Below, piece after piece: positions 17,160 through 27,406 of a stretch of 64,000 bases of DNA (position 1 is the stretch's first letter; each line of letters opens with the position of its first letter). The translations under genes and the position numbers were made by a program. The notes beneath the pieces were generated by a model that was not told the origin of the DNA, did not search any database, and saw only the letters and a program-made list of their open reading frames with translations. The stretch comes from Streptomyces cyaneochromogenes (GTDB lineage Bacteria; Actinomycetota; Actinomycetes; Streptomycetales; Streptomycetaceae): the NCBI RefSeq assembly GCF_003963535.1, contig NZ_CP034539.1, positions 124,001 to 188,000 on the forward strand, read 5' to 3'.

Positions 17160-20132
17160 TCAAGACACAATGAACGGCTGCTGCACCGACCTGGATCGAT
17201 CGCCCCCAGCAGCTAGGCGCTCTTGCAGCCGTGCGTTACGGAACTCGTAGAGGGCACCGGTCTGCCGGAGTACCCCTCTGCGGTGAGCCTCGTCCAGGAA
17301 GCGCATGAGCCGCCAGGGCAGGCGGCCGGTGGTACACAGCCAGAGCCGGGTGACCAGGAACCAGCCCCAGGCGCTGAGAAGGACAGCGAAGGGGACCGCG
17401 AACAGCAGGATGAACGGTGAGGTCGAGACGGTGTCCGGGGTCGATTCCCCTGGTCCCCGTATGGCGAACGCGCACAGCAGGGCGAAGGCCGTCAGGAGGG
17501 CACCACGGCTGACCGCTGCAGCCCGGTCGGCGCGCAGCCCGTCCCATGGAGTGCCGAGCCGTGTGATGTCGGTGGGGGTGATCAGCCAGCGGTGCAGGGC
17601 TGCCGTGGCTCCGCTGAGGAGCCCGACGGAGAGGCCGATAAGCAGACACGTCCATAAGGCCCTGGCGAACAAGACACTTGGCGTGCCTGTGATGAGCCAG
17701 TTCCCTGTGGCATCCGGAAGGATGTCCTCCATGCCGTAGCTGTCGGCGAAGGTACCGTCGGACAGCTTCACTCGGATCCCGCCGTGACCTGGGCGCAGGT
17801 GGAATTCCATGGGTCGGTGGACTGTCTGGCACGTGCCGTCGCACGTCTCACCGGCGGTCTTCGCATAGACCGTCCCGTCGGGCAGGCGGTCGATTTTCCA
17901 GTGGGCTGCCTTGGGCGTGAGGGCGACCCGGGTGCCGTCGGCGAGCCGAGCGTGTCGCCATCCATCGGGGGTCACCAGGAATCGATCGCCGTTCGCAGCG
18001 GTGCGCCATACCCCGCCCGGCGGAAACTGCGGGGCTGCGGCCGCCCGGCCAGCGAGCACCGTGGCGTCCGCGACGCCGAAGCCGAGGCCGAGCAGGAGCC
18101 CTGCGGCGATCCCCCTGGCCAGTGCCCTGCCCATCACGGGAAGCACCCGCCGCCCCCGTGCCGAGGTCCCGCTGCCGGCGGTATGCGGGCTCTTCCAGAC
18201 GGCCACGATCGCGGCAAGAGCTGCCAGCGCACCCCACGCCACGTTGACGCGGCCGGAGAGTCCGAACTGGACCGGGATCACCACCCCGAACGCGGTCGCC
18301 CCGGCGACGACCAGGAGTCCCAGCAGCCTTCTGGCCCATGGACGCCCTGTCTCTGCGGCTCCCAGTGGCCCCTTGTGGTTCTGCCGATGTTTCTTTTCTC
18401 GGGCAGATAGCCCACATGCCACCACAGGCTGATATCCGGTTCCCCGAGGTTCAGGCCGCGGAGCAGGGCGACACCCCCCTCGATCAGGTCAACAACAATG
18501 TGGCGATGCGGCGCCGGACGAGGGCCGCGCCGACCAGTCCGAGCGCGAGCATTCGGGGGCGCCGTACCGGTGAGCGAGCAGGTCCAGGACGCGCCGCATG
18601 GGGGGGGTGGGCCTGCCGAGCAGGCCCAGCACTGCCAGGGCCGTGGTGAGTACCAGACCTCCAGCGAGCGCCGCGGCAGTTCCGCCCGCCACTGGAACCT
18701 GACCGGATTGAGCGCGTAATCCTCGCCGCTGAGGTCACCGGCCACGCCGATGACCACGCCCAGCGGTATCGCTCCCGCCGCAAGGACAACCTCGCCGGGA
18801 ACACCGGGGCTCCGCGTTGCTCGCCGCCGCAGGACGATCCTCCCCCCGGTGCGCAAGAACAGGGACTGTCCGGCGCATACGGGAGCGAAAAGCCCTGCAA
18901 CGATGGCGATCGTCCAGCCGCTATACGGCCCTGCCACCCATAGCGCGATCCCCAGGCCCAGGACTCCGATCAGCAGCACTGGCCCCCACTCACGCAACGC
19001 CCATGGCAATTCCCCTCGTAACTCCCACCAGGCCAGTTCCCTGGTGCTGCGTCGCTGCATGGGCCGGGCCAGGAAGGCCAGCCAATCGAGCGTGCTGCCG
19101 AGGGGACGACGGGTCGTCTCGGAAGGCTGCCGGCACGAAGGTGTCGAGCAAGTGCGCCTCGAGGGCGGCCCGTTCAGTCCAGCTTCCCTCGAGGAGTTCG
19201 ACGGGGTCAGTATCCGGGTCCTCGTATGCGGTGCGCAGCATGGCCACCATCAGCGGCGTCTGCATGACCTCGCGCAGTGCGGTGCAGGCCGGGTCATCAG
19301 GGCTCGACCGCAAGCGCTCGATCACGGGGTGCCAGAGCGTGGTGCGCTGCCCCCGCGGGCCCCCTGAGCGGGCGGGCCGTGTGCTGCAGACAGCGGGCGG
19401 CCGCCTCAAAGGGCAGTGACTGCAACTCGACAGCAGCGGCGGACGTGAGGACACCACCGGCCTGGACCACCTCCTCATACACCCCGGACCGGCATGTCAG
19501 CAGCAGGGAACGGCCGTCGTCGAGGTCCGCGTTCAGCCGGCGCACCGCCATCATGCGCAGCGGCGGCGCCATCTCAACCAGGCCATCCAGAACAGAGATC
19601 ACCCGCCCGGCTGCGAGGAGTTCACGCGCCCATGAAGCGCCTGGGGAGTGGCGGCCCACAGACGTACCAGCCAGTCGTCCAGGGTCTCGCTGTGTGGTTG
19701 CCAGCCGGACAGGGAAAACAGCACCGGCACCGGTCCACCGGGTGCTCGCCGCTCCAACGCTCGCAGGACGAACCGGATGGCCATCACCGTCTTGCCGCTG
19801 CCCGGCTCCCCAAGAACAACCAACCAGCGCGACGCTACACGTTCCAGGACGGTGGCGATGTCGGCGGAGCCCTCGGGGGCCCTTCGCCGCCGGGTTCGTC
19901 TGCAAGCCACGGGGCCGCAGCGGCCCAGTCAACGGCGATGGGCTCGGGATCCTGCAGACGCCGCAGCCGCCACTCGGCCCGCCACTGCCGCTGTGCGGCA
20001 TCCGCCAGTTGGTCGACGCGCGAGTCGAGCACCTCCTCCGCGGACAGCCGGGATCCCCCCCGGTTCACTCCGGGACAGACTGAGAGCGAGACCCGCCGCC
20101 GAGATACCGAAGCCGAATACCGTGGTCAGCAT
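17160..20132 (-). pseudogene. NACHT-domain membrane NTPase, multiply frameshifted
   Basis: A single protein of about 950 residues can be followed through all frames from ATG 20132. It starts MLTTVFGFGISAAGLALSLS (membrane segment), then VDQLADAAQRQWRAEWRLRRLQDP. Walker A VVLGEPGSGKT is near 19820 and Walker B RVISVLDGLVEM near 19600. The arginine-sensor-like LLLTCRSGVYEEVV is near 19490, followed by LREVMQTPLMVAMLRTAY. A polytopic membrane region and the C-terminal LPWRLMRFLDEAHRRGVLRQTGALYEFRNARLQERLA end it at 17160. This is the usual Streptomyces NACHT-TM architecture. About seven frame changes are needed, so it is inactive. Only the last 421 residues (17160-18425) remain open. IS elements abut its start. 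Confidence 0.75.
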
Positions 20133-20136
20133 CGCT

Positions 20137-21009
20137 GAGCTTCTTCGATGTGGCCACCGATCGGGTGACGGCCCGTGCAGCGCAACGAGCGAGGCCCCCG
20201 GGCTGTTGATCGAGATGTCTGACGTCTCAATCACGTTGCTCGGGGGCCTCGTTGGTCGTCCATCCTGCCGCACTTGACCTGCCGCATGCACTCGTGGAGT
20301 GGGTCACCATGTTGATCGTCACCCGTGAGGGCGACCGGCGCTGCAAGCTCCGTCCGTCCCAGCGAGCGATGGTGGCACTGGTGTACCTGCGCGAGCACAT
20401 CACTCTGGCGAAGATCGCTGCCGGGTTCGGGATCAGCGAGTCCACCGTGCATGCCTACACCAGCGCAGTCGTCGACCTCCTCGCCGCCCGTGCACCGGGT
20501 CTGCTGAAGACGCTGCGCGAGCATGATCCCGACTTCGTCCTGCTCGACGGCACTCTCGCCGAGTGCGACCGGGTCGGCGACGGCCGGGCCGACTACTCCC
20601 ACAAACACCGGCGCCACGGCGTGAACGTGCAGGTCGTCACCGATCCCGGCGGCCGGCTGTTGTGGCTCTCGCCCGCCCTGCCGGGCCGCACCCACGACCT
20701 GACCGCTGCCCGCACCCACCGGATCATCCGGATCTGCGAGCGCCAGGGCGTTCCGATCGTGGCCGATCTCGCCTACCAGGGCGCCGGTCCGTGGCTGACT
20801 ACGGGCATCAAACGCAGGCCCCTGAAGAAACTGACTCCCACCGAGAAGACTCGCAACCGTGCCCTGGCCGCAGCGCGCGCACCCGTCGAACGCGGAGTCG
20901 CCCGCCTGAAGTCCTGGCGGATCTTCCGCAGGTCCCGCTGCAGCCCCAACCGCATGACGTCAATCGCCAAGGCCGTCCTCACACTGGAGTTGCAACGCTG
21001 AAGAAGCTC
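20137..21009 (+). mobile_element. IS5-family insertion sequence
   Basis: Bounded by 10-bp perfect inverted repeats GAGCTTCTTC (20137-20146) and GAAGAAGCTC (21000-21009), with partial extension inward. No target duplication is visible. A subterminal hairpin (20190-20202 pairing with 20239-20252) precedes the transposase and may block read-in transcription. Its left end lies 4 bases from the start of the decayed NACHT gene; its right end cuts the ISL3 transposase. Confidence 0.8.
20252..21001 (+). CDS. IS5-family DDE transposase
   Basis: 249 residues. An N-terminal helix-turn-helix ([28 protein letters not shown]) is followed by the catalytic core: first Asp in [34 protein letters not shown], second in [10 protein letters not shown], and the Glu region [29 protein letters not shown]. 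The frame is complete and all catalytic positions are present, so the element could still be mobile. The stop codon overlaps the right inverted repeat. Confidence 0.88.
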   Translation: MVVHPAALDLPHALVEWVTMLIVTREGDRRCKLRPSQRAMVALVYLREHITLAKIAAGFGISESTVHAYTSAVVDLLAARAPGLLKTLREHDPDFVLLDGTLAECDRVGDGRADYSHKHRRHGVNVQVVTDPGGRLLWLSPALPGRTHDLTAARTHRIIRICERQGVPIVADLAYQGAGPWLTTGIKRRPLKKLTPTEKTRNRALAAARAPVERGVARLKSWRIFRRSRCSPNRMTSIAKAVLTLELQR

Positions 21010-22575
21010 TTTGATTCTGTTCACGGCACCCTCGGTGATGCCCGAGCTCCAGCGGAGCGTGAGCCCGGCGGTCACGGCGTCGATGTCGTTGGTGAGGCCG
21101 CGGGCGAAACTGCTCAGACCTGGCAGTTCCGCTGCCATGGCCTCGTCGATCCAGGCGGGTAGGAGCAGGCCGGTCTGCTCGGTGAGCATGTTGCCGAAGT
21201 CGCGGACGAGTTGATGCGCGGCGGTCAGCTCGGGGCAGTGCTCCAGGACCGCTTTGAGCTGCTGGTGTTCATCCTCGGTCAGCGAGGACGGCCGGCGGGT
21301 GAGCCAGCCGGTGACCTGCCGGATACTCGGTGGCGCTGGGGGTGGCTGCGGAGTTCGGCGAGGCTGAGGAAGGCGCTTGGCGGCCCAGTCGCGCAGCGTG
21401 GAGTAGCTGCCGTGCCACCCGCGTTCAGCCAGTTCACGATGCAGTGCCACCAGGGAGATGCGGCCCCGTTTCTCGGCGATGCGTCGGCTCAGGTAAGCGT
21501 GGTGGACATCCAGGCTGCTGCCCCGGAGATGACGCCCTGGCGAGACCTGGTGCCAGTGCTCGGCGCGGGCATACCGTTGCACCGTGTGACGGCCCCAGCC
21601 GAGGTGGCGGGCGATGGCCCGGAGCCCCATGCCCTGCTCCAACAGGCCGTGGACCAGGGCATGGTGAGCCTGAAGGCGGGCGGCGAGTCGGCCGTTGCCG
21701 TGCGATGTCGCCGGAAGCGGTGGCTGTGGGGTCTGGGGCACGTTGGGCGTCGAAGACCGTGCGGGAAGACACGTGCGGTGGGCGGCGACGGACTTCTCGA
21801 CGGCCTGGCCGAGGTTGGCCCACAGGTGGTAGCGATCGGCGACTTGTTGAGCGTCGGGCGCGCCGGCGGCGGCACCCTCGGCGTAGGCCCCGGCCCGGTC
21901 GCGGCAGATGACCTCCACTCCGGGATGTGCGAGCAACCACATGGTCAACGGCCCAGCCTCCCGGGTGGGCAGCACGTCGACGACCCGGTGGGTGTCTCCG
22001 CAGGTCAGCACGGTGGCATAGGTATGGAAGCTCTTGATCGCGAAGTCGTCGACCCCGAGCAGCCGCGGAGTGGCGTACGACGGGTCGGGCATCGCCCGCA
22101 CCCGGTTCAGCAGCTCCACCCGCCCCGCCACGATGCCCAGCGCGGTTGCCATCCGGGATCCAGCCCGTCCGGCCAGGGCCAGCCCGATCACGTTCAGCAG
22201 TGCCCCCAGTCGGTCGGTGCAGCGTGCGTAGGCGCTGGTGAAGCCCGGAATCTGCTCCGCGAACGTCCTCTGTACGCACTCGCTGTTCACGCAGACGAAC
22301 CGGCGGACCTCCAACTCGATGCGCACACAACGAGCGGCGAGCGGAACGTCCTGGAGTCGCCTTCGGTAGCGATCGTGCACCCGAACAGACAAGGTTCCGC
22401 AGCTGGGGCAACAGCCCTCACGGCCGAGGCCGCGAGCTCGGACGATCGTTGCCGCCGTACTGCACGTCGCCGAGTCGCCCCGCAGTGCAACCTCGCCGAA
22501 GAGCACGTCCTGCCAGGAGAGTTCGTGTTCATCCATGTCCAGGACGTCGACGTGTACGGGGACGGACAGCCTCAT
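21010..22575 (-). pseudogene. ISL3-family transposase, 3' end removed by an IS5 insertion
   Basis: Starts MRLSVPVHVDVL at 22575. It has the N-terminal zinc finger of ISL3 (CCPSCGTLSVRVHDRYRRRLQDVPL ... RRFVCVNSECVQRTFAEQIPG), then the DDE core (LLGVDDFAIKSFHTYATVLTC; VADRYHLWANLGQAVEK) and TLRWSSGITEGAVNRIK near the end. After NRIKELL the frame runs into the reverse complement of the neighbouring IS5 element, so the last 30 or so residues and the right inverted repeat are gone. The missing part does not reappear beyond the IS5 element, so a deletion accompanied the insertion. Probably immobile. Confidence 0.85.
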
Positions 22576-22779
22576 TCTGCGTGAGGTGAGGGGGCGTCAG
22601 GTACGGCTCGAATCGGGAAGGCGTACCCCGGCGCGCAAGGAGGAATCGAACAGCTCCGATACCGACCGTGACGGCTCCCCGTGATCGCTGCCAGAGCCGA
22701 CTTCAGGACGTCCGAAAGCCTCGAATTCTCCACCAACTGGGGCCGCTCGAAGCCAACATGCCGGAGCCGCTGAACAACG

Positions 22780-23280
22780 TCAGGGCCAGCCTGGACCGTG
22801 GCACGGCGGCTCTGCTGCGATGCGGTCGCTGCCTTTCATGATTGCTGCCTGTGCTTCGGCTGAGGGCCAGACGGTCAGCTGGTAGCGCTCGATGGGGTCG
22901 GAGTCGGTGCCGTCGGGGTTGGTGCCGCGGCCGTGTGCGTGGACGCGGATGCGGTACCAGCCGGGCCCTGTTGTGGCCAGGTTGGGCAGGTCCTCGGCGG
23001 GGCCGAGGTCGAGGGACTCGACAAGCAGCTGGCCGGACTGGCACTGGAGGCTGACCTCGACGATCTCCTCCCAGGTAGTGTCGTCGTCTGCCTGGGGCGG
23101 AGTTTGTCTTGCCTCGGCAGTGACCTGGACGTCTCCTGTACGGATGCCGGTGAGGATGATCGCGCCGTGGGACATGGGTGCGGCCAGGCCGTTGGACCAG
23201 TCGACTGTGTCCACGGGGATGTCTCCGCCGTCCAGGACTCCGAAGGTTCCTTCTGCGACGAACAGTTGGGCCGCGCTCAT
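22780..23280 (-). CDS. hypothetical beta-rich protein
   Basis: 166 residues with no recognised family name. The sequence is mostly predicted strand (FVAEGTFGVLDGG, GAIILTGIRTGDVQVTAEA, WEEIVEVSLQC, GPGWYRIRVHAHGR, IERYQLTVWP). This suggests a single beta-sandwich, like other small actinobacterial proteins near peptide- or immunity-type loci. There is no signal peptide or catalytic motif. It starts at ATG 23280, 86 bases from a possible small upstream gene in the same direction. Confidence 0.7.
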   Translation of the reverse strand: MSAAQLFVAEGTFGVLDGGDIPVDTVDWSNGLAAPMSHGAIILTGIRTGDVQVTAEARQTPPQADDDTTWEEIVEVSLQCQSGQLLVESLDLGPAEDLPNLATTGPGWYRIRVHAHGRGTNPDGTDSDPIERYQLTVWPSAEAQAAIMKGSDRIAAEPPCHGPGWP

Positions 23281-23366
23281 CTGTGAGCCTTTCCTTACCG
23301 GGATGGCTGTGACAGTTCGGGCCTTGCCAGGCTGCGATGGTACTTCGGTGAGTGGCCGGCCGACGG

Positions 23367-23561
23367 TTAGGAGATGCGGATCTGGAAGGGGTCGCCGTCC
23401 AGCATGCGCTCGCTGCGGAAGAACTGCGTGTTCAGGCCGCCCTGGGCGTTGTTGTCAGATGCGTTGATCATGCAGGCGCTGGCCCCCTTGGGGCCAGTGC
23501 CCGTGGGGATGTTCGGCAGGTCGCAGCCGGAGAAGGAGCGACGGGCTCCCCCGGCGCTCAT
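23367..23561 (-). CDS. possible small protein
   Basis: 64 residues with a natural amino acid mix (MINASDNNAQGGLNTQFFRSERMLDGDPFQIRIS) rather than the Arg/Pro bias of shadow frames, and a GAGGA element about 12 bases upstream of ATG 23561. Two Cys (residues 13 and 30) are present. It precedes the 22780 gene in the same direction and may be co-transcribed. Function unknown. It could also be the surviving tail of a longer gene. Confidence 0.4.
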   Translation of the reverse strand: MSAGGARRSFSGCDLPNIPTGTGPKGASACMINASDNNAQGGLNTQFFRSERMLDGDPFQIRIS

Positions 23562-23769
23562 TCGCGGGGCCGTCCTCAGTCCACCGCCTGCATCCCTGGC
23601 TGGCCACCCCCGTCCAGTCGGAGCCTCCTGCTCATGCGCTGCCGTCGGTCCCGACGACTCGCCTCAGGGCTGCCCCGTCGTGTGTGTGGGGGGGCGCACC
23701 GTACGACTCGATGAAGCTGGTCCTCTAGAACGTCCGGCGAACCCCAGGCAGCTGGGTGGGAGGCCGGGC

Positions 23770-25116
23770 CTACTGGAGCATGCCCCAGATGAGTTCGGTG
23801 TCGGCGTCGGTCACACCGGTCGTGGTGACGCCGGACGACGTGCCGGCGAAGCGCAGCGAGCCGTTGATGGCGCCGACGTAGAGGTCGGCCTTGCCGTCGC
23901 GGTTGGTGTCGCGGAGGCGGACCGGGTCGCCGAAGCAGTCGTTCCATGCGACGTCGCCGGGGACGCCGGCGGTGTTGCGGGCGAGCCACTGGGAGTTGGT
24001 GCCGGTGATCCCGCTCGCGCTGCCGCGCAGGACGTGTACACCGCCCTCGGTCATCTCCTGGCTGATCTTCTCTCCGTAGACGCCGATCGCGAGGTCCTTG
24101 TAGCCGTCGCCGTTGATGTCGGCGGCCGACACGGAGGAGCCGAACAGGTCGCCGGACTCTGGGGTGCCGGCGACGTTGGTGGTGGCCTGCGTGATACGGA
24201 CGGCGGTGGCGGGGCCGGTGGAGGAGCCGTACCAGAGGGACACCCGGCCCTGGTAGTTGTTGTACATCTGGCTGCCCGCCGCGAGGTCCCCGTAGCCGTC
24301 CTTGTTGAAGTCGGCGATCACCGCCTCGCTGGGGTCGCCGTAGTCCGTGACGAGGCGCAGGGTCTTGCCCGCGCTGAGCGGTGAGCCGCCCTTGATGAAC
24401 CACGCGTCCGTGCCGAAGTTGTCGGGCTCGTCGGTGATTCCGATGATCACCAGATCGGTCTTGGAGTCCCCGTTCATGTTGCCCGAGACCAGAGACGTGG
24501 GCGCGAATCTCGTCGTCTTGTCGTGGCTGGTGACCGAGCCTGCCACGCCGGTGCGCGTGATGCTGCGGTAGACGTAGGCCTTGCTCCCGCTGATCGCGGC
24601 CAGGTCCTTCTTGCCGTCCCCGTTGAAGTCCCCGACGGCGAGGTCGCGGCCGAAGCAGGCGTTCGACACCTTGGCGCCGGCGTTGGGGATCGCGGTGCCA
24701 CCCGAGAGGCCGGTCGCGCTTCCCCACAGGATGACGACGCCGCCCTCGTCCGTGCGTCCGTCGACGTCCTCGCGCGACACCGACACGGCGAGGTCCCCGT
24801 ATCCGTCAGCGTTGAAGTCGGCGGGCACCCGGACGTCGCCGAACTGGTCCTCCGTCTCGTCGGCGCCGGGGACGCCGGGGCTGTCCTGGGTGATCAACTG
24901 GGTCTGCGTGCCGGGTCCGGAGGCGGTACCGAAGGTGATCCGGACGCCGCCGCCCTTGCTGTACTGCTCGTAGGTGTAGCTGGCGTAGTCGCGGTAGCCG
25001 TCGCCGTTGAAGTCGTCCGCGTACCTGGCCGCCGCCGCGCTGGCGGGAGGTGCCGTGAGGATGGGGGCGAGGGACGCCACGAGGAGTGCCGCGCAGGCTG
25101 CGGGGCGAATACGCAT
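23770..25116 (-). CDS. secreted FG-GAP/VCBS repeat protein
   Basis: 448 residues with a Sec signal peptide (MRIRPAACAALLVASLAPILTAPPASA, cleavage probably after ASA). The mature part is about seven FG-GAP blades, recognised by repeated Ca-binding loops: DDFNGDGYRD, ADFNADGYGD, GDFNGDGKKD, GNMNGDSKTD, ADFNKDGYGD, ADINGDGYKD, RDTNRDGKAD. It is a complete integrin-alpha-like beta-propeller with no attached catalytic domain. Such proteins are exported and bind ligands or surfaces; the target is unknown. It is a single gene with its own upstream region. Confidence 0.9.
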   Translation of the reverse strand: MRIRPAACAALLVASLAPILTAPPASAAAARYADDFNGDGYRDYASYTYEQYSKGGGVRITFGTASGPGTQTQLITQDSPGVPGADETEDQFGDVRVPADFNADGYGDLAVSVSREDVDGRTDEGGVVILWGSATGLSGGTAIPNAGAKVSNACFGRDLAVGDFNGDGKKDLAAISGSKAYVYRSITRTGVAGSVTSHDKTTRFAPTSLVSGNMNGDSKTDLVIIGITDEPDNFGTDAWFIKGGSPLSAGKTLRLVTDYGDPSEAVIADFNKDGYGDLAAGSQMYNNYQGRVSLWYGSSTGPATAVRITQATTNVAGTPESGDLFGSSVSAADINGDGYKDLAIGVYGEKISQEMTEGGVHVLRGSASGITGTNSQWLARNTAGVPGDVAWNDCFGDPVRLRDTNRDGKADLYVGAINGSLRFAGTSSGVTTTGVTDADTELIWGMLQ

Positions 25117-25261
25117 GAAGTGTCTCCTGATGATTCTGTGCGACCGCTCCTGTGCCGATTGATGTCTCAGGGACCACAGAGACAGGAGTGGTTGATGATC
25201 AGGAGACAGTCGGACGGGGGGAAGGTTGCAGGCGGATAGCTACGCAGGTCAGGGATCGGTC

Positions 25262-25770
25262 CGAATGCCCCCAGCTGTCGGCAAGGACACCAAGGGATGG
25301 GACGAAGCCAAAAAGATCAATGGGCGGAAAAGACATCTGATCTGCGACAACAAGGGCCGGGTTGGTCATGGTCACTGCCGCCAACGTGCCCGACCAGGAT
25401 GCCGCCAAGGAACTGGTGTTCCGTCTCGCGCTCTCACGCACCCCGAGATCGCCATCGTCTGGGCCGACTCCGCCTACGCCGGAAAGCTCGTGACCTGGGC
25501 CACGACCTACCTCGACATCACGATCAAAACAGTGCGTCGCCCGCCGGACGCGAAGGGCTTCGTCGTCCTTCCCCGCCGCTGGGTGGTCGAACGATCATGG
25601 TCGTGGATCATGAGGGCCCGACGGCACTGCCGCGACCACGAACGGCGCCCCGAGATGAGCGAATCCTTGATCACGTGGGCCGCCGTCACCTGATGACGAG
25701 GCGCCTCACCCGCCGCAAGGCCCGGTCCGCCGGAGCGACGTCAACCCGTACTACCTCCAGCAGGCAGCCT
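25262..25770 (+). pseudogene. fragment of an IS5-family transposase
   Basis: The C-terminal half of a DDE transposase: GKDTKGWDEAKKINGRKRHLICDNKGRV, then a frame change at about 25370 to MVTAANVPDQDAAKELVFRLAL, then IAIVWADSAYAGKLVTWATTYLDITIKTV ... FVVLPRRWVVERSWSWIMRARRHCRDHERRP ... TLMTRRLTRRKA with another shift near 25690. The N-terminal half and both ends are missing. Confidence 0.75.
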
Positions 25771-25805
25771 GAGCAGCAGTTCTGCCGGGCGACGCGAATC
25801 CCTGC

Positions 25806-26150
25806 TCACCGGGGCAGGTCGTGGGACGAGTGTGGGCGCAGCGGTGGTGCGTCGTCCCGGGCTGTGACGAGGCCAGCGGCTGCGGGGTCGAATCCTGCTG
25901 GCCAGATCGTGGTGGCGTCACCCACTGCGCCCGTCAGGCTGGTCGTGGCAAGGTCGGTACCAGTCAGGTCAGCGCCACGCAGATCGGCCAGTTGAAAACG
26001 CGCGCCTTTGACCACCGCACCCGTCAGATCGGCGCCGGTAAGGTCTGTCGCGCTCAGGTCTGCCCCGTCGAGGCGGGCATGCCACAAGACCGCGGTCCGC
26101 AGGTCGGCCTGGTGCAGGTTGGCGTCGATGAGTACGGCGCCGGCCAGCCA
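25806..26150 (-). pseudogene. pentapeptide-repeat protein, N-terminal part lost
   Basis: About 110 residues of A(D/N)LxX repeats ([63 protein letters not shown]) ending [21 protein letters not shown]. The repeats would form a right-handed quadrilateral beta-helix. Upstream of about 26150 the frame turns into the reverse strand of an IS256-type transposase, so the start and signal/functional N-terminus are gone. It is expressed only if a new start is used. Confidence 0.7.
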
Positions 26151-26829
26151 GATGTGCGTCAACGCCGACGGCCACCGCGAGATCCTCGGCATCGACGTGG
26201 CCACCGCCGAGGACGGCGCCGGCTGGCTGGCCTTCCTGCGCTCACTGATCGCCCGCGGCCTGTCCGGCGTCCAACTGGTCATCTCCGACGCCCACGCCGG
26301 CCTGGTCGACGCCATCGGCGCGGTCCTGCCCGGCGTGAGCTGGCAGCGATGCCGCACCCACTACGCCCGCAACCTGCTCAGCCAGGTCCCGAAATCAGCC
26401 CAGCCCTGGGTGGCCACGCTGCTGCGGACCGTCTTCGAACAACCCGACACCGACGCCGTCCAGGCCCAGATGCAGCACGTCCTCGACGCCCTGGAAGCCA
26501 AGTTCCCCAAAGCCGCAGCCCACTTGGACACCGCCCAGCATGATCTGCTGGCCTTCACCGCCTTCCCGCGCGAGATCTGGCGGCAGATCTGGTCCAACAA
26601 CCCGCAGGAACGGCTCAACAAGGAGATCCGCCGCCGCACCGACGTGGTCGGCATCTTCCCCGACCGCACCGACGTCATCCGCCTGGTCGGCGCCGTGCTG
26701 GCCGAGCAGAACGACGAGTGGACGGAGGCCCGCCGCTACATGGGACTCGACTTGCTGGCCAAAGCCCGCCTCCACCCGATCGAGTCAGAATCCGACGACA
26801 CCACCCTGCCCACCGAACTCACCGCATAG
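26150..26829 (+). pseudogene. IS256-family transposase, 5' truncated
   Basis: Reads [70 protein letters not shown] ... REIWRQIWSNNPQERLNKEIRRRTDVVGIFPDR. This is the C-terminal 60% of a transposase normally about 400 residues, with the second catalytic Asp in SDAH and the Glu region in NPQERLNKEIRRR. The N-terminal DNA-binding domain, the first Asp and the left inverted repeat are missing at the junction with the pentapeptide gene. Confidence 0.8.
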
Positions 26830-26900
26830 CCTCAAACGAGATCACCGAGTGGCCGTCGATACACCACTCCAGCAGACGTGACCCCCGGACGCAGAAGTAG

Positions 26901-26936
26901 CAGGGCCCCCACCAGGAAAACCTGGCGGGGGCCCTG
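26901..26936. terminator. strong terminator hairpin after the immunity gene
   Basis: CAGGGCCCCCACCAGG (26901-26916) pairs with CCTGGCGGGGGCCCTG (26921-26936) with one mismatch and an AAAA loop. It lies 12 bases beyond the stop of the minus-strand immunity-type gene and also faces the IS256 remnant. Confidence 0.85.
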
Positions 26937-26948
26937 CGTGAGCCGGAC

Positions 26949-27404
26949 CTACTGTCCGATGCGGGTTTGTCGCACCAAGATGCGCGGGCCGTCCGATTCG
27001 ATGTCGTCGTCTAGCTCGACGCTGAACGCGCGATCAGGGAAATCGGATCGCAGCTTGGCCGTCCACGCTTCGAGCAAGAGCTGCGCAAGGAACATCTCGG
27101 CCTCTTCCAGGGCTTCTGGATACCCGGGCCACTGGGCGAACAGGTACCGGATGTCGAAAGCGTTGAAACTGTCGACGAACTGACTCCAGGTCATTGCGCC
27201 GGACTCGTTCCACGCGGCAACCCGACGCTCGATCTCCTCCGCATCACCCGGGTTGAGGGCGAGGAAGACAGCTCCGTTCACCAGCCTGGTCTCCGGCCAG
27301 TACAGACGGCCCAGAGACAGAGCAACGTAGAGGTCTGCGGCCTCGGAGAACGAAGCACTCGCACACCTTCTCAGCACGTCGTCCGCGGCTTCATGGATGC
27401 CCAT
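26949..27404 (-). CDS. putative immunity protein for the RHS toxin
   Basis: A 151-residue acidic, cytoplasmic protein (MGIHEAADDVLRRCASASF ... YVALSLGRLYWPETRLV ... DGPRILVRQTRIGQ) with no recognised catalytic motif. It begins two bases after the stop of the RHS toxin gene, in the same direction. A small acidic gene immediately after a polymorphic toxin tip is, by established pattern, the cognate immunity gene that blocks the toxin inside the producer. A strong terminator follows it, so it closes the operon. The specific immunity family is not recognised. Confidence 0.7.
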   Translation of the reverse strand: MGIHEAADDVLRRCASASFSEAADLYVALSLGRLYWPETRLVNGAVFLALNPGDAEEIERRVAAWNESGAMTWSQFVDSFNAFDIRYLFAQWPGYPEALEEAEMFLAQLLLEAWTAKLRSDFPDRAFSVELDDDIESDGPRILVRQTRIGQ

Positions 27405-27406
27405 GC

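Noticed and set aside
17160..18425. 421-residue frame as a free-standing membrane gene
   Set aside because: Its C-terminal motif and upstream fragments match one NACHT protein; the start here is an artefact of the frame break.
20773..21009. Last part of the 600-residue ISL3 frame
   Set aside because: After the ISL3 C-terminus is cut at 21010, the frame continues as the reverse complement of the IS5 transposase; it is read-through, not ISL3 sequence.
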